Assembly (NCBI GenBank): GCA_947184155.2
Contig: CAMXCT020000248.1
Location: 103,501 to 167,500, forward strand
Length of the DNA: 64,000 nt
DNA from: Cladocopium goreaui
Taxonomy: Eukaryota > Sar > Dinophyceae > Suessiales > Symbiodiniaceae
Direction of reading: 5' to 3'
The position numbers and the translations under genes are program-made. The notes under the pieces are model-generated. The model had not been told where the DNA came from and did no database searches. It worked only from the letters and a program-made list of their open reading frames with translations. This document shows, one piece after another, positions 45,601-57,720 of the stretch; within the stretch, counting starts at the first letter, position 1, and each line of letters opens with the position of its first letter.

Positions 45601-46811
45601 CTAGTAGTAGTAGTAGTAGGCGGTGGTAGTAGTAGTAGTAGTAGTAGGTAGTAGGTAGTAGGTAGTAGGTAGTAGGTAGTAGGTAGTAGGTAGTAGGTAG
45701 TAGGTAGTAGGTAGTAGGTAGTAGGTAGTAGGTAGTAGGTAGTAGGTAGTAGGTAGTAGGGAGTAGGGAGTAGGTAGTAGGTAGTAGGTAGTAGGTAGTA
45801 GGTAGTAGGTAGTAGGTAGTAGGTAGTAGGTAGTAGGTAGTAGGTAGTAGGTAGTAGGTAGTAGGTAGTAGGTACTATGTAGTAGGTAGTAGGTAGTAGG
45901 TAGTAGGTAGTAGGTAGTAGGTAGTAGGTAGTAGGTAGTAGGTAGTAGGTAGTAGGTAGTAGGTAGTAGGTAGTGGGTAGTGGGTAGTAGGTAGTAGGTA
46001 GTAGGTAGTGGGTAGTGGGTAGTGGGTAGTGGGTAGTGGGTAGTGGGTAGTGGGTAGTGGGTAGTGGGTAGTGGGTAGTGGGTAGTAGGTAGTAGGTAGT
46101 AGGTAGTAGGTAGTAGGTAGTAGGTAGTAGGTAGTAGGTAGTAGGTAGTAGGTAGTAGGTAGTAGGTAGTAGGTAGTAGGTCGTAGGTCGTAGGTAGTAG
46201 GTAGTAGGTAGTAGGTCGTAGGTAGTAGGTCGTAGGTAGTAGGTCGTAGTAGTAGGTCGTAGTAGTAGGTCGTAGTAGTAGGTAGTAGTAGGTACTAGTA
46301 GGTAGTAGTAGGTAGTAGTAGGTAGTAGTAGGTAGTAGTAGGTAGTAGTAGGTAGTAGGTAGTAGTAGGTAGTAGTAGGTAGTAGTAGGTAGTAGTAGGT
46401 AGTAGTAGGTAGTAGTAGGTAGTAGTAGGTAGTAGGTAGTAGTAGTAGTAGGGGTAGTAGTAGTAGTAGGTAGTAGTAGTAGTAGGTAGTAGTAGGTAGT
46501 AGTAGGTAGTAGTAGGTAGTAGTAGGTAGTAGTAGGTAGTAGTAGGTAGTAGTAGGTAGTAGTAGGTAGTAGTCGGTAGTAGTAGGTAGTAGTCGGTAGT
46601 AGTCGGTAGTAGTCGGTAGTAGTAGGTAGTAGTAGGTAGTAGTAGGTAGTAGTAGGTAGTAGTAGGTAGTAGTAGGTAGTAGTAGGTAGTAGTAGGTAGT
46701 AGTAGTGGTAGTAGTAGTAGTAGTAGTGGTGGTAGTAGTAGTAGTAGTAGCAGTAGTAGTAGTAGTAGCAGTAGCAGTAGCAGTAGCAGTAGCAGTAGTA
46801 GTAGTAATAGC

Positions 46812-46863
<52 letters not shown>

Positions 46864-46990
46864 AAAGTAGCAGTAGCAGTAGTAGTAGTAGTAGCAGTAG
46901 TAGTAGTAGCAGTAGTAGTAGTAGTAGTAGTAGGAGTAGGAGGAGTAGTAGTAGTAGTAGCAGGAGGAGGAGGAGGAGTAGTAGTAGTAG
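45151..46990. repeat. 1.8 kb TAG-derived satellite with 3-, 6-, 7- and 10-bp phases
   Basis: It starts as TAG, becomes AGCAGT and then AGTACT hexamers, TAG again, then long GTAGTAG and GTAGTGG heptamer runs (about 45640-46260), then GTAGTAGTAG decamers (about 46280-46700), and returns to TAG/CAG/AGG triplets. Both strands are almost free of stops in several frames, which yields a spurious 540-codon reverse frame of Tyr/Leu/Pro/Thr. It lies in the last gene A intron. Confidence 0.95.
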
Positions 46991-47807
46991 GGGAGGCCGG
47001 CGGGCAGGACGGCGCAAAAATGCACTGCATTGCTTGGTCATGAAACAAAAATTACTTTGCTTCGAGTGATCCCCACCATGACATTTCAAAACAGCTTGTT
47101 GACACCACTTTTGTCTGAAGCTTTTGTCACGGGACTTTTGCCCAACTAACTATCCCAATCATTTGTTTCACCTGGCAGGTCATTGTGCATGTCAGTCTGT
47201 CAAACAGGATATAAACATGTCAGTGGGCCATGTGAAGTAAACTCCAGAGCTCTCAACAGGTTTGCTTAAACATGACCAAACAGGCCAGTGGACCACCTGA
47301 GCCAAACAAACAAACATGCCCAAACATGTCAGCACACCGCCTGTCAAACATGTTTGTAAAAACATGACTGAAACAAGCCAGTGGACCACCTGAACCAAAG
47401 TCAAAAGCTCGCAAGCTCCAACAAATGTTCCGATGTCACATATCCACCATGCCACCATAGCTGTGATACACAACAGAAACCCTGTGTGATGTTGACTGTC
47501 TCAAGCATCAATCCAGCATGAGATCACTTCAAGTAATTTGTAGTAACTTGCCGTAAGATGTTGCCTGTCTCAAGCGTCTTTGCAAACAGCTCCAAAGGTA
47601 CAGAAGTGGAAATGTCTCTGTCCACCCCAGTGACTCTGTCATCTGTTCAAACTGATTGCTTCAAACTTTGCCACCCGCAAAGTAAGAAGTGGCATTGCCC
47701 CGGTCACTGTACCACACACGCGCGAGTTTGCAAGTAATATATAACATACTTGTCTGACATTCTTTCTAACTTTCTTCTGCACATTCTTTGTCCCATATCT
47801 TCCTACA
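46991..47807. other. no gene recognised
   Basis: AACATG and CAGTGGACCACCTGA phrases recur three times at about 47285-47395; otherwise unique. No coding signal. Confidence 0.45.
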
Positions 47808-48050
47808 TGAGGTCCGGCAGGGAACACTTGGCGTGGATACTCGCGGTTGAGGTCCGGCAGGGAACACTGGGCGTGGATGGCCGTGGTTGAGGTCCGGCAG
47901 GGAACACTGGGCGGGGATGGTCGTGGTTGAGGTCCGGCAGGGAACACTGGGCGTGGATGGTCGTGGTTGAGGTCCGGCAGGGCACACTGAGCGTGGATGG
48001 TCGTGGTTGAGGTCCGGCAGGGCACACTGAGCGTGGATCGCGGTTGAGCA
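47808..48050. repeat. 40-bp minisatellite, 6 copies
   Basis: GGTCCGGCAGGGAACACTGG occurs every 40 bp from about 47811 to 48011, followed by GTGGATGGTCGTGGTTGA. A short GGAGAGGAGA block follows at 48055-48110. Confidence 0.93.
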
Positions 48051-48665
48051 GGAGGAGGAGGAAGCAGAGGAGATAGGAGAGGAGAGGAGAGGAGAGGAGA
48101 GGAGAGGAGCAGGCAACTGACATAAAATCTAACAACCCTCACCTGGCAGGTGGGGAACTACCACGCTTATATGGAATTACTGTTTGGGATCTACGGCCGC
48201 TGCTTCTTGCTGTTGGGGATATTCTTTGGGCTTATTATCAACACGTGCCAATATTTTAGCAACGTGCAGATAGTGCCACGCCTGCCACGCGGATGAGAAA
48301 GTGTCCAATGTCTTGCACCTGTCATGCAAAACGACGTTTCAGATTTCAAAATGTCCCGAAAATGCCAGGTCTGCCACACGAAATGGACATAGCTCAAAAA
48401 ACGAGCACTGCGCGCTAGTAAAACGAGCCCTTCCGAAGAGAGGTCTCCCAGCCACCACTTCGTGCGAGACTTCCTTCGAAAACGGAAGATGAGGGAACTC
48501 TTGTGCTGTAAGGGTCATCAAGAATCCCACGCACGTATGATACCACCTTGAAGGAACATCGGGCCATAACCCTCTCTGACCGTAAGACCCTCAGTGTGGC
48601 CACAATGTTTGGGGAATTTGACACCTCATGTGCTCGATGTCGATTTGTTTGGCTTTCGCTTGCAG
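48051..48665. other. end of the 13.1 kb gene A intron
   Basis: No gene. It ends with the pyrimidine-containing acceptor GCTTGCAG just before the EF-hand exon. Confidence 0.5.
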
Positions 48666-48825
48666 GACGCTTTGCATGCTCCTGGATTCCGACAAGAATG
48701 GTAGGATTGATCTGGAAGAGTTCGTTTCTGGATGCATGCAATTACACGGTCCAGCAAAGAGCTTGCAGCTGGCCAAGATGAGTTTTGAGAACAAGATTCT
48801 TGGCCCAGAAACCTTCAAACCATAG
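48666..48825 (+). CDS. gene A, second EF-hand exon (canonical calcium loop)
   Basis: Begins with G after GCTTGCAG, completing the Trp codon of the exon at 35453, then TLCMLLDSDKNGRIDLEEF followed by VSGCMQLHGPAKSLQLAKMS. The loop has Asp, Asp, Asn and a final Glu at positions 1, 3, 5 and 12 with Gly at 6, so it should bind calcium. The frame reaches a TAG at 48823-48825, but the true exon could end earlier at an unrecognised donor. It is assigned to gene A because phase and sequence fit and it precedes gene B's first exon. Calcium binding here would gate or tune the channel from the cytoplasm. Confidence 0.75.
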
Positions 48826-49834
48826 TCACCATATTTTTTTGCTTAGGAGGTAAGGTCGAGTGTAGTTGAAGAAATGTCTACAGTATTGGAGATATTTCAT
48901 ATTTGAGGCCGAGTGTAGAAGTAGCCGGTGCATGATGTGCATGTTTACGGCGTGCTCATGGGCGATGTGCTTTGTGGGGATGGTGCCCATAATGCGCACG
49001 TCGTTGATAACCCTTTGAGGTTGACTCGGCGAGCTATCAAGCAGCTTACGGAGGTGGGAGTGGGAGTTGGACATGAAATTTGTACTCCACATAATAAGTT
49101 CATGCTTGCATGACTGCTTGAAACAATTTCTGTATTTGACTGGCCTCCTTCTGACAGCGAGTTGTCGATCAAAGAAGTTTTCTGTTGAGATTGCCACCAA
49201 GTGTATCACCACGTGCTACCGCAGGAGATGGCGGCGCTGAAGCGTTCTTTAATGAGAAGCCGCGTATCAGCTGCGCCTGCACGGGAGGCTTTTTGATTTG
49301 GTCTGAGTTGGAGATGGGCGTCAAACCATAGAGTTGATTTGGGAATTTGGGATTCCTCTAAGAGGTTCCCTTCCACGTCATTTTGCCAACTGCTTGGAGT
49401 TGGCGTGTCCTTGTGTTTCAATAGTGTTTCGTTGTTTGTTGATTGTTTCAATGATCTGGATCGCAGAAAAAGGGACCGAGCCAAATCGATGTTTTGATTC
49501 AGCATTCCAAGGCTGCAGTGCACCTGTGCAAACAGGAAGGAACAACTGGTCCTGAAAGTTTTGCGGGGTCAGTCCCGTTTGGCTAGCCATGTTGCGATCT
49601 GTGTGTCTTGTACTTTGCGTCAAGAGTCATCAGGGACAAATAGGATTGGGGTTAAAGGGGCACGCTGCCATCTGCAATGGAGGAACTTGAGTGGGAAGGT
49701 GGGATGACAAAAGGACGAAACAGCAACTTGGACCAACTTGGCTTGCTTGATTGTTTTGAATGTGCTGACCTCAATGTTTGCAGTCGTAAGAAGGACAAGC
49801 TTAGATTTCAGCGCGGACAATCTTCCCTGTCGAG
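48826..49834. other. spacer between channel genes A and B
   Basis: About 1 kb with no recognised exon. It should hold the 3' end of gene A and the promoter and N-terminal exon(s) of gene B, but no start codon, poly(A) signal or promoter can be fixed. An acceptor-like TTTGCAG near 49783 may mark a short upstream exon of gene B. Confidence 0.4.
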
Positions 49835-50878
49835 GCGACCTCCAGGCTGGTCTTCAGAGCTTGCAAAGTCAATTTGGTGAGATGAGAGACTTTCTAGAGG
49901 TGCAGTTTTCCCTGCATAGGGAACTCTTGGACCGAATCGTCAGCCGCGCAGCACCAGAACATTCCACGGCTGTTTCCCCAATGTTCCTTGGAATCGGCAA
50001 TGTTCCGAGCAATGGCCATGATCGTGCCAGCCTCGGAAGTGTTGGAGGCCTTCACCCTATCCAAGAAGACCGTGACCCAGATGGCTTTGGCCAAACAGGG
50101 CCTGCTCAGAAAGCAACCAAAGGTGCACAAATGTCCTGGTCCAAGTTTGACCAGGTTCCGCCATCTGAAAATGAATATGCTTCACAGGCACAGCTAAGGG
50201 CTCAAAACCTCCAAGCGAAGCAGCTGAGACGCACCACACAAGCAGCCCATGCCCAATTCCGAAAGAGGAACTGGCGCTCATGTGTCAAGGAGATCATATT
50301 TTCACCATGGTTTTCTCTTGCTATCACATTTTTGATTTTGTTGAATGTGGTCCTACTTGGAGTAGAAGTGGATGTCTCTGCAACACTTGATCTTGATGAA
50401 GTTCCATCGTGGTTTGGCACAGTTAACGCGTTGATCGTGTTTATCTTTGTGGTGGAGATGATCCTGAGAATATTTGTTCTTGGATGTCGTGAGTTCTGGT
50501 GCGGCGTGGAGAGTGGCTGGAATATATTTGATTCTTTGATCGTGTCTCTGTCCGTCGTGGACTTGGTGGTGGACGCCTTAGCATCCTTGATGTCTGCTTC
50601 CCTCGATACAGGCCATTTGCGGTTCATGCGATCTATCCGCATTGCGCGGGCCATTCGCGGCATTCGAGTGGTGCGACTTTTTCGCTACGTCACAGCGCTC
50701 AGAACGTTGGCTTTGTCTATCATCAGCACTATGAGCTCCCTGTTCTGGACTCTGGCCTTGTTAGTTTTAGTTTTCTATTTGTTTGCTGTTGTCATCACCC
50801 AGCTGGTATTGGACCACTGCCGGCATGCAGCATGCCCAGAGCTGCTTCACAAGTTCTGGGGCTCTGTGCCAGAGAGCA
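49835..50878 (+). CDS. gene B, exon with cytoplasmic N-part and S1-S5 of a single-domain voltage-gated cation channel
   Basis: The start is placed after the AG at 49833-49834, in the same phase as gene A; AG at 49843-49844 is an alternative. It encodes FGEMRDFLEVQFSLHRELL, a long charged linker with RKRNWRSCVKE before S1 (about 50290-50375), S2 (about 50410-50485), S3 (about 50518-50590), S4 (about 50620-50695) and S5 (about 50700-50800). S4 (MRSIRIARAIRGIRVVRLFR) has Arg at every third position, seven in all. It ends in VPES plus one base; the donor is GC at 50879-50880, exactly as in gene A. The open frame that follows is CA-rich intron. This is a paralogue of gene A in the same orientation. 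The promoter and N-terminus are not identified. Confidence 0.86.
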
Positions 50879-50994
50879 GCTGGTCTTATTTGGTTTTTGT
50901 TTTTTCCCCACATCTTTGTGCGGGGTTCTTGTTTTTGATTTTGTATCCACCCTCCTCCGCCCCCCTCCCGCTCCGCCACCTCCAACCATGGTTC

Positions 50995-51375
50995 ACACAC
51001 ACACACACAACTTTGTCACAAACACAACTTTGTCACACACCATCTCTCACACACAACTTTATCACACACCATCAATCACACACACAGAGCTTTGTCACAC
51101 TATCTTTCACACACAACTTTGTCGCACACCACTTTGTCACACACAACTTTGTCACACACCATCTTTCACACACAACGTTGTCACACACACACACACCATT
51201 CTTCACACACACACACACCTTTGTAACCATCTTTCACACACACACACCATTTGTGTCACACACAGCTTTGTCACACACCACTTTGTCACACACACACACA
51301 ACTTTGTCACACACCATCTCACACACAACTTTGTCACAGACCATCTTTCACTCACAACTTTGTCACACACCATCT
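50995..51375. repeat. CA-rich repeat (CACACACAACTTTGTCACAC)
   Basis: Units of about 18-26 bp with AACTTTGTCACACAC and CATCTTTCACACAC. A similar patch occurs at 52440-52570. Confidence 0.9.
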
Positions 51376-52275
51376 TGTGGCAGGCGTGGCACTTGGCGAC
51401 ATCCACCTTCGTTTCGCGTGGCACGCGTGGCACTTATGGCCCTGGGCTGGCTCTGGTGGCGCGCTTGGGCGCCGCTGGTCGCCGGTGACGCCGCGGCACT
51501 TTTGCGTGGCAGGCGTGGCACTTGGCGACATCCCTTTCGTTTTGCGTGGCATGTGTGGCATTTGGTGACATCTACATTCTCTTTGCATTTCAGGTGTGGC
51601 ACTTATGGCACTGGGCTGGCTCTGGTGGCACGCTTGGGCGCCGCTGGTCGCCGGTGACGCCGCGGCACTTTTGCGTGGCAGGCGTGGCACTTGGCGACAT
51701 CCCTTTCGTTTCGCGTGGCATGTGTGGCATTTGGTGACATCTACATTCTCTTTGCGTTTCAGGTGTGGCACTCTTGGCACTGGGCTGGCTCTGGTGGCGC
51801 ACTTGGGCGCCGCTGGTCGCCGGTGACGCCGCGGCACTTTGCCTGGCAGGCGTGGCACTTGGTGACATCCACCTTCGTTTCGCGTGGCAGGCGTGGCACT
51901 TAGTGACATCTACATTCTCTTTCGGTGGCAGGCGTGGCACTTATGGGGCTGGCTCTGGTGGCGCGCTCATCCGCCTTCGTTTCGCATGGCAGGCGCGGCA
52001 CTTAGTGACATCTACATTCTCTTTGCGTGGCAGGCGTGGCACTTATGTCACATTTTCTTGGCTCTGGTGGGCCGCTTGGGCGCCCCTGGTCGCCGGCACT
52101 TTGCGTGGCAGGCGTGGCACTTCTGGCACTGGGCTGGGTCTGGTGGCGCGCTTGGTGGCCGTTAGTCGCCCGTGACGCACTTTGCGTGGCAGTGGCAGTG
52201 GCAGGCATGGCGCTTGGCGACATCCACCTTCGTTTCATTCACGTGGCAAGCGTGGCACTTGGCGACATCCACGTT
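51376..52275. repeat. GC-rich tandem repeat of about 165-180 bp built on GTGGCAGGCGTGGCACTT
   Basis: Three large units share GGCACTTGGCGACATCC, CATCTACATTCTCTTTGC and GCGCCGCTGGTCGCCGGTGA (about 51470, 51640 and 51810). Later copies are shorter. Frames of Trp/His/Leu type are artefacts. It lies inside the gene B intron. Confidence 0.9.
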
Positions 52276-53569
52276 AGTCTCAGACGCGACAGATTGTCAC
52301 CTGGCGACAGACTGTCACCTCGTTGGCCGTGCGGGTTGGCGCGAGTACAAAGCAATGTGCAATGTGCTCAGGCTGCGTCAAGTGGGAGGCTAGTTGTCAC
52401 CAAACTGCATGCTCGCCTTTGGGCGCGTCGGCTTTGAAACTTGGTCACACACACACAACTTTCACACACACACAACTTGGTCACACACACACACTTTCAC
52501 ACATATAATTTTGTGACACACATCTTTCACACACATCTTTCACACACAACTTTATCACACACACACACAACTCTTCAAACACAACTTTTTTAACTTCTCG
52601 ATCCTCCACCACCTCCTTTGTCTTTCCTTCCTTCCCCGTCCCGCTTCAACTTTTGTTTCTGCTTATTGGAAGAAGTTGACTTGTGGGGTTATCCGGTCCT
52701 TCGATTTCTCGATGCAAATATTGGAATACTTGCAGGAAATTTCCGTTTTCGCATTGTTTCATCATGTTAGAAATTTGGATATACCCCTGCATTGCTGAAA
52801 CTATGGTGTGGGAAGTAGGTTTTCGGTTTTGGCTTTTTGGAGATTTTGATGACTTTTTGCAGCTGGCTTAGAGATGTGACTGACTGGCCGATGTGTGGGC
52901 TGCTGCTACTGCTACTGCTACAGTGTTGTGCAAAAACGACCGAAGAATTTGAATGCCAGCAAGGACGGCTGGACACCCCTTGTCCCTCAATTTCAAAGAT
53001 GCGTGGAAACGGTGTTTGACCAGCCATGTTTGCTTCAACTCCACAAGCGTCGCTCCAACGTATGGCCCACAGGGCACGCCATGCTGTTCTGTCAATGTGA
53101 AATCCCGTGCAATGCATGTGCAGCTCACGCGCAAAACTGCAAAGCAGCACAGTTCTACCTTTCAAGTCACAATAAAAGTGCTCATGTTGCACGTCGTGCT
53201 GTAAATGTGATGTACATGTGTTGCGCGTGTTGCACTCGCGTCGTAGGTGTGACGCATGTGCGTTGCACGCGTGTTTCGCGTATGTTTTGTGGGAAATCAC
53301 AAGCAAGTCTGTGTTGAGGCTTCTGGCGGGCTTAGTGCAGGCAATATGCGGCGCTGCTTGTGGAGTTGTGGATGGAAATTTGCAAATGAGGTCACATGCA
53401 CTTGCACATGAGGGTTCGCGAATTCACACGTGGACATCTATAATTAATAAGAAGCCTGGAAAATATCACCGGACAACCACAGCCAAATAATTTGTGGTTT
53501 GAATTACTCCGGCAAGGGACCCCCAACAGTGTGGGGGAAGCAAGTTGGGGAGCAAATCTTCGTTCGAGA
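52276..53569. other. gene B intron, no gene recognised
   Basis: CA-rich patch at 52440-52570, then unique sequence. Near 53500 CTCCGGCAAGGGACCCCCAA matches the phrase at 36325. No exon with a gene A counterpart is found. Confidence 0.45.
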
Positions 53570-54075
53570 AAGGAACTCACGGGACCTCTATACAAGCCTC
53601 AAAGGATCCCTGTACAAGTAATTTTTTCAGGGTCTGTACAGCGATCATGAAAAGGAATTCGAACAGTGAAAGGAAAGAACGGGTTCTTTGTACATTGATC
53701 GCTTACAGGAACTCACAGACGCTTTGTAGCAGGAACCTGTACGCGCGGGTCAGGCGAACTCACGGGATCTGTGTGTAAGGGTACTTGGCAGGAACTAACA
53801 AGGTCTCTGTACAAGGATCCTTGACTGCAACTCCTCTGAACAAGGGCATTTTCCAAGAACCCTCAGGATCTGTGTAGAAAGATTTTGTTTGTGGGAACTT
53901 ATGAGAAAGATCCCGAAAAGGAACTCACAGGATCTCTGTGCAAGGACTTCCGTACAAGGATGTTGTCTAGGGGAGCTTGCAGGATCTCATTACGAGGATC
54001 CCTTGAAAAAATTCGCAGGATCTCTGTACACAAATCCTCAAGCAACTCAAAAGATCTTTGTGCAGGTTTTTTTGG
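53570..54075. repeat. GGAACTCACAGGATCTCTGTACAAGG-type degenerate repeat
   Basis: GATCTCTGTACAAGGA and GGAACTCACAGG recur every 25-60 bp. It is the same family as 36480-37190 and 55880-56250. Confidence 0.75.
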
Positions 54076-54484
54076 AGGAATTCACCAGATCTCAATTGTC
54101 CACCACCAGTCCCTGCAGCTGTGCAAGAAACACTTCGGATGCTTCTTGGCACAGACAGCCACCAACCAGAAGCAGAGAGATTGGGCAGGTGGTTCTTCAC
54201 CTTCAAAACAGGTCAAAGCGCAGAGCAAATTCACAGTTTGGTCTTTGAAGCATTGAATTCAAAAAAAAATAAACGGGCTTATTTCCCAGGAACCTAAGCT
54301 GGCATGCTGGAAAATACACGTGCTATTTTAGCATGAAACATGGGAGCCGTCCATCCCCACGTTCCGAGAGCACAAAAGAGCAAAGAACTCAGTGGAGGCA
54401 GGTACATTGGAACGGATTCAAAACGTCACCAGCCATCACGGAATTGCCTGGCTCTGGTCAGAGTACGGGATATTCCTTCAATCT

Positions 54485-55850
54485 TGGGACAGAAGGCCCC
54501 CAGAAGATGGCCAAAAAAGAAATAACAGAAAAACATGAAGAAGACAAAAGCAAAAACCAAGTGAAATTCATCAAGGGGTTGACGGAAAAAAGGATGAACA
54601 AGTTCCAAAAAATGCATGATGAGGCCGAACTGCCTAAAAAAGAAAACTTCAAAAAAAGAAATGCGGAATGTTGGTCATGCTGTTCACGGTGTTTTGTTTT
54701 CCTGTTGGTTGCGGTTGCTTGTTTTGTTTTGTTGTGTTGGTGGTGTTCTTGGCCGTCCTTGGACTTGCACCACCAGTGACCTTTCTGCACTTAAACATAG
54801 CCTAGATGCGATGGCTCAGTGCTGATGCAGCGGCCGGCACATTGCAGCGTGGCAGCGGATGTGCAGCTGCTCTGCAAAGTTGTCGCTTCTTTTGGATGCC
54901 AGGTTGGGACTTGGCCGCTCTATGAGGATGTTGGCAAAACATCTGCTAATTCAACTCCTTACTTTGATTATGAAGTTGACATTGTTGGGAAATTTGTCTT
55001 TGAATGGTGGATCCTCGGGTTTGTTGGTTGGGTTGTGCCGCAATTTCCTGCGTTTATCCATTATGCTTTGTGTTTCAATTTTTGCAGTCTGACTCTGGCG
55101 CTGTGGTCCGGTCGCTTTGGGTGCTGGAAAGCTAGGAAAAAGAAAAAGAGACGAAGGTTTCTTGAAAAGGGAGTGTTATTGGGAACCAAGGAAAAAGCTC
55201 CTAAGCAAAAAGGGCTATCATTGTGCAGAAAAGTGGGGCGCACACGGGTCAAATCCCCTCGTGGTGTGCGTTGTCGAAAATATGGAGGACAGAAAAAGAA
55301 CAGATGGGTTGCTGTATGGGCCACTGCACGTGGCCTGGCTCTTCAAAAAAAAGCGCCAAGTGAATCTGGCAGAGAGGTTTGTGCCAAAAAGCAAACCTGG
55401 CTCCGTCAGACACCAAAACACAAACAAATGGAAACTGTCGAAAGTCCATTGGACCTTTCTTTCATGCTGGGGCTGGCGGAGCAGCGGCAACCAACCGCAA
55501 GCGTCAGGAAACCCAGCTGTTGAAGGGTCTCAAAGACCTTTTGACCGCTGTTGAACCGGAGCCAGCTCAGTCTCCTGCAGTTCACGGTTGTTCGCAAGGG
55601 GCCCGGCCAAGGCAAAGGCAAGGGCAAGGGAAAAGGTAAGGTGTTTGCTTCTCCCAAAACCGATGAGCATCCTTCCTTGTTGGATGCTTTGAAGGATTTG
55701 ATTCGCACTGTTGAACATGGTCAGGGTGGTAGCTTGCTCAAGCGGCTTGGTTCAAAAGTTTATTGCTCCGAATCCGAAACCCCCGAACGATTGCAGAGGA
55801 GTCATGGGGTTTGAATCGGAAATGGGATACCGCACTGGTCCTAAGGGTGG
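54485..55850 (+). mobile_element. LINE 5' and ORF1-like fragment, copy 2
   Basis: The first 600 bp match 23960-24595. It then continues into broken coding-like frames rich in Lys/Arg, with LLKGLKDLLTAVE near 55517 and GKGKGKGK near 55620 followed by LLDALKDLIRTVE near 55680. This resembles the ORF1 start of the larger LINE (about 16440-16620). It ends before any endonuclease or reverse transcriptase. Sense orientation in the gene B intron. Not functional. Confidence 0.6.
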
Positions 55851-55879
55851 AAACAGGATTTCTGAAACATCCCGGGATT

Positions 55880-56250
55880 GAAGGATTGGGGAAACTTACA
55901 GGGTTCCTTACTGGGACTCACAGGATCCCTTTCCAGGAATCCGCAAGATCTCTGTACAAAGGCTCTGTCAACGGACCTCGCGGGATCCAAAGAGTTGGTG
56001 TTTGTAACGGTTTGTATGTGCAAAGGTTCAGCACCTTGGCTCAAAAAACGCCAGCCAACACCACGCCTCACATCCGACTGCAAGCTTCAGATTGAATTGA
56101 TGGCCCAGCACTGCCTAGATTCCCTCCACTTTCTGCAATGCCATCTCCACGAAAGACATGTAAAAGGAATTCACAAAAAACTTGTGCAAGAGTCCTTTAA
56201 AGGAATCCAGCGGCGCTTTTTGCCAGGATCCATTAAAGGACCTCCATACC
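55880..56250. repeat. GATCTCTGTACAAAGG-type degenerate repeat
   Basis: The same family as 36480-37190 and 53570-54075, strongly diverged. Confidence 0.6.
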
Positions 56251-56264
56251 TGGAGATGGGTCAG

Positions 56265-56620
56265 TTAACTAGAATGAGCACCGCACCACAACAAGAGCGA
56301 TCCGACCCGCACAAAGTGCTCAGGGTTGTGCGAGCGATGCCGCACCACAACGAGAGCGATCCAACACGCGCAAGAAGATGAGAGGTGCAAGAGCAATATC
56401 AGAATGAGCGCATGCACAAAGAGACGGGGGTGTTGCCCTAGCGAAAGCAAAATGTGCCCTGCGCCGTGCAAAGTGACAAGAGGGTAGCGTGATGGATGTG
56501 GAATATGGCCATGAGCACTGTGCCACAACGCGCGCGACCCGATGCGCACAAAGTGGTGAGAGGGACGAGCATGCGGCGCGCCACAATGAGAGCGACCTGA
56601 CACGCACAAAGTGACAGCAG
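56265..56620. repeat. degenerate CACCACAACGAGAGCGATCC repeat
   Basis: GAGCACCGCACCACAACA, GAGCGATCCGACCCGCACAAA and TGAGAGG phrases. It is a diverged relative of 37190-37545 and again directly follows a GATCTCTG array. Confidence 0.7.
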
Positions 56621-57720
56621 AGTTGTACGAGCAAATTGAGCAAATGTTCTAGAGTTTTATGGTTTAAGCGTAGTGTGCGCGAAGTCCGTCGCCTGCCACA
56701 CCGATGCCCTGCGCCCCACATAAAACGAGGTCCTGACTATCTTTAGCGCCTGCCGCGAAAAATGCGCATAGCTCAAAAAAATGGACGATGCACGCCGCTT
56801 AAACTATAGCCATAGACGTAAGTTTCAAAGTGCGACCCTGCGCAGTGAAACCGAACATCAGACCCTTGGAGGGAACTCTTGCGCGAGACTGTCCATGGAA
56901 AACTCACGCTGTTGCAGCCCCTCACCGAAGCCCAGCCTTGAACCCCCAGTGTATGAAGCCTTCAATGTGGACACACCGTTTGGGGAAAAACCGCCAAACA
57001 ATTAGTGCCAGCAAGGACAGCAATCTCAATGTTGCGCGACAGCTGTTTTGAGGAGCTGTCAGAAAACGGCCAGTCTTGCTTTGGGCATTTAAGCTCGGGG
57101 TGCTGCGGCACATCTTGCAACTTCGTGGTCGATGGTGGTTTTATTGAAGGCCAGGTATCATCTAATCAAGCAAGATCGACAAATCACACCTTCGAAAGAA
57201 TTTTCCCAAATCTTCATGAGGAGGATTACCAGATTTTGGACAGAAGCCAGCACCCGCGCCCAGGGAATGTGCCTTGAGAAGCCCAACGAGAGTCAAACAG
57301 TATAAATCTGCAAGTTGTGGGACCGCATCAGCAGCCACCATCGTCATAGCTGTTCAGCCATGAATCACATCAATCATCCTATTCACTACTCATTCACGAA
57401 TCGAATCGCTACCCGCTAGATGCTTAAAACCAGCCGCCAGCACAGATCAGCTGGCCGAAGGAACGGCGACGGCAGCAGATGCCCTCAGATATACCACAAC
57501 CACCTCGCTGGGCATCAGCCCTGTGAAACTAATTTGATACGACGAGCAGCAGCAACGCACCATGCATGGCCGCAACCACAAGCATCAGCATAAATCAGCA
57601 GCATTGTTGGCACCGGTTTGCGAATCAGTGCTATGAACCTTTGTCATCTTCTTTCTCATCGTCGCCATCTTTCCCAGGGCAGACTTGTTCCTTCACCCCG
57701 GGAATATAGGACAGAGAGGA
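56621..57720. other. gene B intron, no gene recognised
   Basis: Contains the dispersed GCGCCTGCC phrase near 56690-56760; otherwise unique. No supported exon. Confidence 0.45.

Noticed and set aside
45426..47048. 540-codon reverse-strand open frame of Tyr/Leu/Pro/Thr
   Set aside because: It lies wholly in the TAG satellite; several frames on the same strand are open for the same reason.
50879..51657. Extension of the gene B open frame to 639 codons
   Set aside because: It enters CA-rich and GC-rich repeats after the conserved exon end at 50878.
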